Assembly (NCBI GenBank): GCA_963815445.1
Contig: CAWFGV010000006.1
Span: forward strand, 1-64,000
Direction of reading: 5' to 3'
Source of the DNA: JANLYC01 sp963815445
GTDB lineage: Bacteria; Actinomycetota; Actinomycetes; Propionibacteriales; Nocardioidaceae
Length of the DNA stretch: 64,000 bases
Position 1 is the first letter of the stretch. Each line of letters starts with the position of its first letter. The position numbers and the translations under genes were made by a program. Below, piece after piece: positions 16,204 to 24,039 of the stretch. Below the pieces are notes generated by a model that worked only from the letters and a program-made list of their open reading frames with translations, ran no database searches and was not told the DNA's origin.

Positions 16204-17930
16204 TGGCCGGCCTCGGCAAGCAGCCAGCCCAGCGGCACTGGGACTACATCATCGTCGGGGGTGGCTCGGCCGGCTGCGCACTCGCGAACCGGCTCAGCGC
16301 CGACCCCGGCAACAGTGTCCTGGTGCTCGAGGCCGGCCGCAGCGACTATCGGATCGACCCGTTCATCCACATGCCCGCGGCGTTGCCCATCCCGATCGGC
16401 AACCGCTTGTACGACTGGAAGTACGAGTCGGAACCCGAGCCGTACATGAACGACCGCCGCATCTTCCATGCCCGCGGCAAGATCCTCGGCGGGTCCAGCA
16501 GCATCAACGGGATGATCTTCCAGCGCGGCAACCCGATGGACTACGAACGCTGGGGCGCGGACCCCGGCATGGAGTCCTGGGACTTCCTGCACTGCCTGCC
16601 GTACTTCAAGCGCATGGAGACCTGCCTCGCCGGTGCGAACCAGTGGCGCGGGGGCGACGGGCCGCTCGTCCTCGAGCGAGGACCGGCGAAGAACCCGTTG
16701 TTCGCCGCGTTCTTCGAGGCTGCCCAGCAGGCCGGGTACCCCCTGACGGACGACGTGAACGGTTACCGTCAGGAAGGCTTCGCGCGGTTCGACCGCAACG
16801 TGCATCGCGGCCGTCGGCTGTCGGCCGCGCGGGCCTATCTGCATCCGGTCATCAGACGCCCCAACCTCACGGTCGAGACGATGGCGTTCACGACCAAGGT
16901 GGTCTTCGAGGGCAAGCGGGCGGTGGGTGTCGACTACCTGCGGGCCGGCCGGATCCAGCGCCGGGCTCGTGGTGCCGAGGTGATCCTGTGCGGGGGTGCC
17001 ATCAACTCCCCACAGCTGCTCCAGCTCTCGGGCGTCGGCAACGCGGACGAGCTCCGTGCGCTCGGCATCGATGTCGTCCACGATGCGCGGGGCGTCGGTG
17101 AGAATCTCCAGGACCATCTCGAGGTCTACATCCAGTATGCCTCGAAGCAGCCGGTCTCCATCGCGCCTGGGCTGCGCTGGCGCAACCGGCCAAAGATCGG
17201 CTTCGACTGGCTCTTCTTCCGCAAAGGACTCGGCGCCACCAACCACTTCGAGGGCGGCGGGTTCGCCCGCAGCAACGAGGACGTCGACTACCCGAACCTG
17301 ATGTTCCACTTCCTTCCGGTCGCGATCCGGTATGACGGTTCGTCGCCCACCAAAGGGCACGGCTACCAGGTGCACATCGGGCCGATGTATGCCGACACGC
17401 GTGGCACCGTGAAGATCACCTCGACCGATCCGAAGAAGCACCCGGCGCTTCGGTTCAACTACCTGTCGACCCCGACCGACCGCAAGGAGTGGGTCGAGGC
17501 CATCCGGGTAGCACGTGACATCCTCAACCAACCGGCCTTCGCGCCGTACAACGACGGTGAGCTGTCGCCGGGACCGGGAGTCGAGACCGACGAGGAGATC
17601 CTCGAGTGGGTGGCCAACGATGCCGAGACTGCCCTGCACCCGTCGTGCAGTGCCAAGATGGGCACTGATGACATGTCCGTGGTCGACCCGCTCTCGATGC
17701 GGGTACGCGGCGTCGACGGCCTGCGCGTCGTCGATGCGTCGGTCATGCCCTACGTCACCAACGGCAACATCTACGCCCCGGTCATGATGCTCGCGGAGAA
17801 GGCTGCCGATCTCATCCTCGGGAACACGCCTCTGCCCGCGGAGGAAGTGCCGTACTACCGCTACCGCGACAACATGCCGCTCAACCCGCCGACGTCTCGG
17901 GTCGGACAAGGAAGTGATCCCACGTCATGA
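16203..17930 (+). CDS. betA: Choline dehydrogenase (GMC oxidoreductase)
   Basis: 575 aa, a GMC-family flavoprotein. The FAD-binding motif YIIVGGGSAGCALANRLS is near residue 15, the GMC signature GKILGGSSSINGMIFQRG near residue 95, and the second signature GAINSPQLLQLSGVG near residue 265. The C-terminal active-site part has HPSCSAKMG and the terminal VVDASVMPYVTNGNIYAPVMMLAEKAAD. It oxidises choline to betaine aldehyde, and possibly further. The length is slightly above the usual 550-560 aa. The start overlaps the betB stop by one base and the end overlaps the proV ATG by 4 nt, so betB-betA-proV-proW form one operon. Confidence 0.92.
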   Translation: MAGLGKQPAQRHWDYIIVGGGSAGCALANRLSADPGNSVLVLEAGRSDYRIDPFIHMPAALPIPIGNRLYDWKYESEPEPYMNDRRIFHARGKILGGSSSINGMIFQRGNPMDYERWGADPGMESWDFLHCLPYFKRMETCLAGANQWRGGDGPLVLERGPAKNPLFAAFFEAAQQAGYPLTDDVNGYRQEGFARFDRNVHRGRRLSAARAYLHPVIRRPNLTVETMAFTTKVVFEGKRAVGVDYLRAGRIQRRARGAEVILCGGAINSPQLLQLSGVGNADELRALGIDVVHDARGVGENLQDHLEVYIQYASKQPVSIAPGLRWRNRPKIGFDWLFFRKGLGATNHFEGGGFARSNEDVDYPNLMFHFLPVAIRYDGSSPTKGHGYQVHIGPMYADTRGTVKITSTDPKKHPALRFNYLSTPTDRKEWVEAIRVARDILNQPAFAPYNDGELSPGPGVETDEEILEWVANDAETALHPSCSAKMGTDDMSVVDPLSMRVRGVDGLRVVDASVMPYVTNGNIYAPVMMLAEKAADLILGNTPLPAEEVPYYRYRDNMPLNPPTSRVGQGSDPTS

Positions 17931-18997
17931 CCAAGAAGTCAGCCGACTCCGGCGAAGCCACTCTGATCGTCGACGACCTTTGGAAGATCTTCGGACCCAA
18001 GGCCGACCACATCATCGGGACGCCCGAGGCGGACCTGCCGCGCCCCGAGCTGCTCGAGAAGACCGGCTGCACCGCGGCGGTCAAGGACATCTCGTTCGAG
18101 GTGGCGCCGGGCGAGGTCTTCGTCGTCATGGGCCTGTCGGGGTCAGGCAAGTCGACCTTGGTGCGGTGTCTTACGAGGCTCATCGAGCCGACAGCCGGCA
18201 ACGTCTCCATCGCCGGCCAGGACATCACCAGCGCCTCGGAGGCCCAGTTGCGGGAGCTGCGCCGCAACTACGTGTCGATGGTGTTCCAGCACTTCGGTCT
18301 GCTCCCGCACCGGCCGGTGATCGACAACGTCTCCTACGGCCTCGAGATCCGCGGCGTCGGCAAGGTGGAGCGGCGCAAGAAGGCGGGGGAGATCGTCGAT
18401 CTGGTCGGTCTGTCGGGTTACGAGGCGGCCTACCCCGACCAGCTCTCGGGCGGCATGCAGCAACGGGTCGGTCTGGCGCGGGCTCTTGCCAGCGATCCGA
18501 CGCTGCTGTTGTTCGACGAGCCGTTCTCGGCGCTCGACCCGTTGATCCGCCGCGACATGCAGGACGAGGTGATCCGGCTGCAGGAGGACCTGCAGAAGAC
18601 CATGGTCTTCATCACCCACGACCTGTCAGAGGCGATCAAGCTGGGCGACCGCATCCTGATCATGCGTGACGGCGAGGTCGTCCAGGTAGGCACCCCGGCC
18701 GAGATCGTGGCGCATCCGGCCGACGCTTACGTCAAGGACTTCGTGTCCGACGTGCCCAAGTCGCATGTGCTCACGTTGCGGTACGTCATGCGCCCCCCGC
18801 GGTCGGACGACAAGCTCGACGGGCCTGTCATGTCGCCCGACACCATCGTCTGGCAGGCCGCTCGCGCCGCCCTGGCGTCCGACCACTCGGTGCAGGTGGT
18901 CGATGACGGCAAGCTCGTCGGGATCGTCGACGACGACGCGATCCTGCGCGTGGTTGTCGCCGAGGAAGAGGAATCGGTCGAGGGCGTGCCGGCATGA
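17927..18997 (+). CDS. proV: Glycine betaine/choline ABC transporter ATP-binding protein
   Basis: 356 aa. It is a ProV/OpuA-type ATPase: the N-terminal DDLWKIFGPKADHIIGTPE insertion typical of actinobacterial ProV, Walker A GLSGSGKSTLVRC, Q-loop VFQHFGLLPHR, signature LSGGMQQRVGLARAL, Walker B LLLFDEPFSALDP and the H-loop in VFITHDLSEAIKLGD. A C-terminal CBS-like region (about residues 280-345, VQVVDDGKLVGIVDDDAILRVV) would sense ionic strength or nucleotide in OpuA-type systems. It is translationally coupled to betA and proW by 4-bp overlaps. Its linkage to catabolic genes suggests uptake for growth, though an osmoprotectant role is also possible. Confidence 0.92.
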   Translation: MTKKSADSGEATLIVDDLWKIFGPKADHIIGTPEADLPRPELLEKTGCTAAVKDISFEVAPGEVFVVMGLSGSGKSTLVRCLTRLIEPTAGNVSIAGQDITSASEAQLRELRRNYVSMVFQHFGLLPHRPVIDNVSYGLEIRGVGKVERRKKAGEIVDLVGLSGYEAAYPDQLSGGMQQRVGLARALASDPTLLLFDEPFSALDPLIRRDMQDEVIRLQEDLQKTMVFITHDLSEAIKLGDRILIMRDGEVVQVGTPAEIVAHPADAYVKDFVSDVPKSHVLTLRYVMRPPRSDDKLDGPVMSPDTIVWQAARAALASDHSVQVVDDGKLVGIVDDDAILRVVVAEEEESVEGVPA

Positions 18998-21003
18998 GTT
19001 CCTCCGCCGCCGCGGCCAAGGAAGCCGCGTTCGACTCGAGCCTCGGCGCATCCCTAAGGCGCCACTCGACGGCGTGGCTGCTGGTCGCCGTCGTGACGCT
19101 CTGGGTCGTCGTCTGGTCATTCACCAAAGGGCAGGACACGCTCACGATCTCGAACTCGACGCTGACCGGCGTCCATGACTGGTTCAAGGCACGCACGGAC
19201 GCCTATGAATCGTCATCGAACGTGATCATCACCGGCATCGGACACATCGGAGACGCGTTCAACTCCGTGATCGTCCGGCTGCAGGAGACCTTCACGATCG
19301 GCAAGTTCCCCCGCACCGTCCCGCAGATCGGGTGGTTCGGTCTCCTCGCGATCGCGATGTGGGTCGCCTACGCCGTCGCGGGCGGATTCAGCGTCATCCT
19401 GGTAACCGCTTCCTTTCTCGCGTTCGGCGCCCTCGGCTTCTGGGGCGACTCGATCGACACCCTGATCATGATCTTCGTCGCGGTGGTGTGCGCGGTGGTG
19501 GTCGGCATCCCGTTGGGCGTCTGGATGGGCCACAACAAGATCGTCACGGCCATCGTGACACCGGTGCTCGACGTGATGCAGACGATGCCGTCGTTCGTCT
19601 ACCTGCTGCCCATCGTCATCCTGTTCGGCATCGGCGCGGCCTCGGCCGTGGTGGTGACGCTCATCTACGCGCTGCCACCGGTGATCAGGGTAACTGCGTT
19701 CGCGATCCGGAACGTGCCGGCGACCACGCTGGAGGCGACCGCGTCGCTGGGTCAGTCACGCTGGCAGCGCCTCAAAGATGTCGAAATACCCATGGCGAAG
19801 CGCACGATCATCGTGGGGATCAACCAGACGACGTTGGCTGCCTTGTCGATGGTGATAATCGCGGCGTATGTCGATGGGCCGGGACTGGGAGGCCCCGTGC
19901 TGGACGGCATCACCCGCGGTCAGCTCGGGACGTCCTTCGTGGCCGGTATGTGCATCGTCATCATGGCGATCATGCTCGACCGGACGACGACGGCGGCGAG
20001 CATGCGCTCGGAGACCGCAGCCCGCGCCGGGGGGACCAAGAAGAAGCAGCGCCGACTGATCCTTGGCGGTGGCGGAGTACTTGCACTGGTCGCCATCTGG
20101 CTCTCGAACACACGCCTGGAGTACAACCAGTTCCCGACGTCCTGGGACCTCGGCACCCCGATCCGCGAGCAAATCGACAAGTTCGGTAACTGGTTGGTCG
20201 GAGATGCTTCGAAATACACCGGCAAGGTCCAGGACAAGTTCACCGTGTGGTTCCTCAACCCGATGGAGGACCTGATTGCCAACTCGCCCTGGTATGTCGC
20301 CGGAGTCGCGATCTGCGCCATCGCCTACGTCATCGGCCGGGAGCGCGCACTCGCCGCGGCCGTCATCTGTCTGGGCGGCATCTACTACATGGACCTCTGG
20401 CAAAACGCGATGGTGACGTTGACGTCGGTGCTGGTGGCGACCGCCGTCGTAATGGTGCTGGCGGTCATCTTCGGCGTCTGGATCGGCCGTAGCAAAACCG
20501 CTGACCGCATCATCAGACCGGTCCTGGATGCCGGTCAGACGATGCCTGCATTCGTCTACCTGGTGCCGATCCTGATCCTGTTCGGGTCGAACCGCTTCAC
20601 CGCCATCGTGGCCGGCATCATCTACGCGGCGCCGGTGTCGATCAAGCTCGTCGCGGACGGCATACGCAACGTGTCGCCCACGACCATCGAGGCTGCTGAG
20701 TCAGCGGGCACGAGCCGGATCCAGATGATCACGAAGGTCCAGCTCCCCATGGCGCGTGGGTCGTTGCTGCTGGCGGCCAACCAAGGCCTGCTCTACGTGC
20801 TGGCCATGGTCGTGATCGGTGCGCTGGTGGGCGCTGGCGGGCTCGGGTTCGACGTCGTCACCGGCTTCCGGCAGGCTGACTACATCGGCCGGGGACTGGC
20901 GGCCGGCATCTCCCTCGTGCTCATCGGCATCATGCTCGACCGGATCACCACCTATGGCGCCGCGCGTCAAGGCCCCGGTGGAAAGCGAGCCATGGCGCGA
21001 TAA
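18994..21003 (+). CDS. proW: Glycine betaine ABC transporter permease, two fused ProW domains
   Basis: 669 aa, about twice the usual ProW length. Two binding-protein-dependent permease domains lie in one chain. The first (about residues 150-330) contains PVLDVMQTMPSFVYLLPIVILFG and the EAA-like loop TTLEATASLGQSRWQRLKDVEIPMA. The second (about 470-650) contains PVLDAGQTMPAFVYLVPILILFG and the loop TTIEAAESAGTSRIQMITKVQLPMA. A soluble linker around residues 365-425 lies between extra helices. The two halves are clear internal duplicates, so one polypeptide could supply both transmembrane halves of the importer. It starts in a 4-bp overlap with proV. Confidence 0.9.
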   Translation: MSSSAAAAKEAAFDSSLGASLRRHSTAWLLVAVVTLWVVVWSFTKGQDTLTISNSTLTGVHDWFKARTDAYESSSNVIITGIGHIGDAFNSVIVRLQETFTIGKFPRTVPQIGWFGLLAIAMWVAYAVAGGFSVILVTASFLAFGALGFWGDSIDTLIMIFVAVVCAVVVGIPLGVWMGHNKIVTAIVTPVLDVMQTMPSFVYLLPIVILFGIGAASAVVVTLIYALPPVIRVTAFAIRNVPATTLEATASLGQSRWQRLKDVEIPMAKRTIIVGINQTTLAALSMVIIAAYVDGPGLGGPVLDGITRGQLGTSFVAGMCIVIMAIMLDRTTTAASMRSETAARAGGTKKKQRRLILGGGGVLALVAIWLSNTRLEYNQFPTSWDLGTPIREQIDKFGNWLVGDASKYTGKVQDKFTVWFLNPMEDLIANSPWYVAGVAICAIAYVIGRERALAAAVICLGGIYYMDLWQNAMVTLTSVLVATAVVMVLAVIFGVWIGRSKTADRIIRPVLDAGQTMPAFVYLVPILILFGSNRFTAIVAGIIYAAPVSIKLVADGIRNVSPTTIEAAESAGTSRIQMITKVQLPMARGSLLLAANQGLLYVLAMVVIGALVGAGGLGFDVVTGFRQADYIGRGLAAGISLVLIGIMLDRITTYGAARQGPGGKRAMAR

Positions 21004-21092
21004 GGAACGTTGTCATCACGCGATCGAGAGTCGCGTGCCGAACAAGAACAAGTAGACCCGGGCCTCTGGTCTGGACGAGGAAGAGGGAACAG

Positions 21093-22067
21093 ATGAAGAG
21101 AATGCGGACCCATACAGTGTTGGGGGTCGTGGCGGTTGCTGCGATCACGGCCCTCAGCGGATGCGGGGGGTCCACCATCAAGGACTCCAACGCTGGCAGC
21201 GGTGGCAAGGACTGCGGCACGCTCAACATGGCCATCAACAACTGGGTGGGCTACGAGGCCGACGCCTACGTCGTGGGCGAGGTTGCGACGAAGCAGCTCG
21301 GGTGCACGGTCGACTACAAGAAGCTTGACGAGCAGATCTCCTGGAAGGGCTTCGGCTCGGGTCAGATCGACGTCGTGATCGAGAACTGGGGCCACGCCGA
21401 GCTGCAGAAGAAGTACATGGCTGATCAGGGTGGCGACGGCAGCGCCGTTGACTTCGGCCCGACCGGCAACGAAGGCATCATCGGCTGGTACGTGCCGCCG
21501 TGGATGGCCGAGAAGTACCCCGACATCACCGACTGGAACAACCTGAACAAGTACTCCGACCTGTTCAAGACCAGTGAGTCGGGCAGCCAAGGCACACTTT
21601 ACGACGGCGACCCTGGCTTCGTCACCAACGACGAGGCACTGGTCAAGAACCTCGATCTCAACTACAAGGTGGTCTTCGCTGGTAGCGAGACCGCATTGAT
21701 CCAGGGGTTCCGCAAGGCCGAGGCGAACAAGACGCCGTACCTGGCGTACTTCTACGAGCCGCAGTGGTTCTTGTCCGAGGTGCCGTTGGTGAAGGTCGAC
21801 CTGCCTCCCTACAAGGACGGCTGTGACGCTGACCCGCAGAAGGTCAACTGCGACTACCCGCTGTACAACCTCAATAAGGTCGTGTCGTCCAAGTGGGCCG
21901 ACTCCGGTAGCCCGTCCGTCGGTCTGGTGCAGAACTTCACCTGGACCAACGACGACCAGAACCTCGTGGCGAAGTACATCGCCGAGGACGGCATGGACCC
22001 CGCAGCCGCCGCTGACAAGTGGATCGCCGACAACCAGGACAAGGTGGATACCTGGCTCGGCAAGTAG
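21093..22067 (+). CDS. proX: Glycine betaine/choline-binding lipoprotein
   Basis: 324 aa. It has a lipoprotein signal (basic MKRMRTH, hydrophobic core, lipobox ALSGC with the lipid-bearing Cys near residue 25). The OpuAC/ProX fold follows: LNMAINNWVGYEADAYVVGEVA, ISWKGFGSGQIDVVIENWGH, then NEGIIGWYVPPWMAEKYPDI and YFYEPQWFLSEVPLVKVDLPPY. Several Trp and Tyr residues could form the aromatic cage for a quaternary amine. It lies 89 bp behind proW with a potential RBS (GGAAGAGGGA) before the ATG, so it ends the bet-pro operon. A perfect 46-bp palindrome follows. Confidence 0.92.
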   Translation: MKRMRTHTVLGVVAVAAITALSGCGGSTIKDSNAGSGGKDCGTLNMAINNWVGYEADAYVVGEVATKQLGCTVDYKKLDEQISWKGFGSGQIDVVIENWGHAELQKKYMADQGGDGSAVDFGPTGNEGIIGWYVPPWMAEKYPDITDWNNLNKYSDLFKTSESGSQGTLYDGDPGFVTNDEALVKNLDLNYKVVFAGSETALIQGFRKAEANKTPYLAYFYEPQWFLSEVPLVKVDLPPYKDGCDADPQKVNCDYPLYNLNKVVSSKWADSGSPSVGLVQNFTWTNDDQNLVAKYIAEDGMDPAAAADKWIADNQDKVDTWLGK

Positions 22068-22110
22068 CTAGCTAGCGCCACGATCCGTCCGCGGATCATC
22101 TGACCCTCCG

Positions 22111-22156
22111 CGTTTGCCTAGTGAACAAGCCAGCTGGCTTGTTCACTAGGCAAACG
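22111..22156. terminator. 46-bp perfect palindrome, probable bidirectional terminator / dispersed repeat
   Basis: Two 23-bp arms (left cgtttgcctagtgaacaa then gccag) are exact reverse complements with no spacer. It lies between the convergent proX and etfA ends, where a shared terminator would be expected, but there is no T-tract. A close relative sits at 34661-34706 with the same outer 12 bp, so it is also a dispersed repeat. Confidence 0.6.
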
Positions 22157-22263
22157 TGCGTAGGGGACCAGGTATCTGCCTTGTGCACGTGGCCCACGGA
22201 CGGCGCGGCCGGGCCGCTGGCACCCGCGGCATCACACAGGCTCCGGTGTCGCTCGTATGGCGC

Positions 22264-23262
22264 TCAGCCCTTGCGGCGGCGCAGCTCCTCGGTGACGGCC
22301 GGCACGATCTCGTGCAGGTCACCGATCACGGCGTAGTGCGCCTTCGTCACCATGGGTGCATCCTCGTCGGTGTTGATCGCGAGGATCGTCTTCGCGCTCG
22401 AGCAGCCCGCCCAGTGCTGGATGGCGCCGCTGATCCCGCAGGCGATGTAGATGTCAGGCGAGATCCGGCTCCCGGTCTGGCCGACCTGCTCGTTGTGCGG
22501 GCGCCAGCCGAGGCTGGTCACCACCCGTGACACTCCGAGCGCCCCGCCGAGCTCTTCGGTCAGCTCGAGCAGGTCGCCGAAACCGTTCGCGCTCCCTGCA
22601 CCACGACCCGCACCGACCACGACCCGTGCCCCCGTCAGCGCTGCCGTGTCATCAGCCTCACCGGCCTCGACCCGCAGCACGCGCGCCACCAGGTCGGCCG
22701 CGACGAGCTCGGGCGCGAACTCCCGCACCTCGGGCTGGGTCGCCTCAGCGGCGGCGGCAGGTTCCACGGCATGACCCGCGACCGTCAGCACCGCAGGCGT
22801 TCCCGTGACCTGCATCAGCTCCAGCACCGAACCACCCATCACCTGACGCGAGACGACGAGCGGGTCAGCGTCAACCACGCCGACGACCTGCGCAGCCATC
22901 GTGGTGTCGAGCCGGGTCGCCACGTGCGCCATGATCTCGCTGCCGCGCGGCGTACCCGCTGCGAGCACAACTGCGGCCGATGTCGCGCCGGCGGCGGCAC
23001 AGGCGGCGGTAGCCGAGGCCGCCGCGGAGTATGCCGCCAAGTCGTCGTGCTGGGCGTGATGCACCACTGCGACGCCCTGGTCGCCGAGCTGCGCGAGCAC
23101 CACGGCTCGGACCTCCGGGGCCAAGGGCCCGACGAGCAGCGCGTGCAGCTCGCCGCCACCACCACGGTCCGAAAGGTCGCGCGCAAAGGTCAGCGTCTCG
23201 AGCGATGTCTCAGTGGCCTCGTGGGCATCGGTCTCGACCAGAACCAACGTCACGCCGCTCAT
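22264..23262 (-). CDS. etfA: Electron transfer flavoprotein subunit alpha
   Basis: 332 aa. The C-terminal ETF-alpha FAD domain is clear: ALTGARVVVGAGRGAGSANGF, LGGALGVSRVVTSLGWRPHNEQVGQTGSRISPDIYIACGISGAIQHWAG and the final ILAINTDEDAPMVTKAHYAVIGDLHEIVPAV. The N-terminal half is the more variable ETF domain. It pairs with EtfB (4-bp overlap) to accept electrons from the DMGDH-type enzyme encoded just upstream and pass them to ETF-quinone oxidoreductase, which is not in the window. It is the last gene of the DMGDH-etfB-etfA operon. Confidence 0.93.
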   Translation of the reverse strand: MSGVTLVLVETDAHEATETSLETLTFARDLSDRGGGGELHALLVGPLAPEVRAVVLAQLGDQGVAVVHHAQHDDLAAYSAAASATAACAAAGATSAAVVLAAGTPRGSEIMAHVATRLDTTMAAQVVGVVDADPLVVSRQVMGGSVLELMQVTGTPAVLTVAGHAVEPAAAAEATQPEVREFAPELVAADLVARVLRVEAGEADDTAALTGARVVVGAGRGAGSANGFGDLLELTEELGGALGVSRVVTSLGWRPHNEQVGQTGSRISPDIYIACGISGAIQHWAGCSSAKTILAINTDEDAPMVTKAHYAVIGDLHEIVPAVTEELRRRKG

Positions 23263-24035
23263 TTCGCCACCACTCCCAGTCGGTACAGCAGGTCGACGAC
23301 GGCGCCCGCCGCCTCGGGACCATGGCCGAGCACCTCGACCACGCTGGGTTGAGCAGGTGGCAGCTCGAGCCGCACCCGCCCGTTACCCGTTGGCGTCACG
23401 GGGGAGCCGATCGTGTCGATGGGTGTTCGCTTCGCTTTCATCCGGCCAGGGATCGACGGGTAGCGCGGCTCGATCCCGCCTTCCTGCACCGCAACCACGG
23501 CCGGCAAGGGTAGCTCGAACACCTCGGTGCCCTCGGGTCCCTTGCCCTTGGCGACCGCGCGGCCATCGGCGGTCACCTCGACGGTGGAGATGCCGGTCAG
23601 CACCGGCCGACCCAACGCGTAGGCGAGCCGTACGCCGACCTGGAAGTCACCGGTGTCGGCCGCGTCGTTGCCGACCAGGATCAGGTCGTACGCCGTACCG
23701 TCGGCCGCGCGTGAGCGCACCACCTCAGCGATGGCTGTCGCGACGTCGGCCGGCCCGTACGCGGCAGTGTCGGCCTCGACGAGCACCGCGGCCGTGCAGC
23801 CGACAGCGAGCGCGTCACGGATCTGCTCGATCGAGTCGTCGGAGCCGACCGTGAGCACGGTGGCTTCCCCGTCGGTCGCCTTGGCGATCTGGATGGCGAG
23901 CTCGACGGCGCACTCCTCGTGCGGGCTCAGCGTGTAGCCGACGTGGCGAGCGTCGATCGACTGCCCGTCGTCGGACAGCAGGATCTGGCTGGAGGTCTCG
24001 GGCACCCGCTTGATGCAGACGAGGACGTTTGCCAT
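23259..24035 (-). CDS. etfB: Electron transfer flavoprotein subunit beta
   Basis: 258 aa from the ATG at 24035, with AAGGGG about 7 nt upstream. An earlier in-frame start would run into the DMGDH gene. ETF-beta features are MANVLVCIKRVPETS, LSPHEECAVELAIQIA, VLTVGSDDSIEQIRDALAVG, DLILVGNDAADTGDFQVGVRLAYALG and the C-terminal PAVVAVQEGGIEPRYPSIPGRMKAKR. The start lies 4-5 nt after the DMGDH stop and the end overlaps etfA by 4 nt, so the three genes are co-transcribed. Residue choices for AMP versus FAD binding were not assessed. Confidence 0.93.
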   Translation of the reverse strand: MANVLVCIKRVPETSSQILLSDDGQSIDARHVGYTLSPHEECAVELAIQIAKATDGEATVLTVGSDDSIEQIRDALAVGCTAAVLVEADTAAYGPADVATAIAEVVRSRAADGTAYDLILVGNDAADTGDFQVGVRLAYALGRPVLTGISTVEVTADGRAVAKGKGPEGTEVFELPLPAVVAVQEGGIEPRYPSIPGRMKAKRTPIDTIGSPVTPTGNGRVRLELPPAQPSVVEVLGHGPEAAGAVVDLLYRLGVVAK

Positions 24036-24039
24036 GCCG

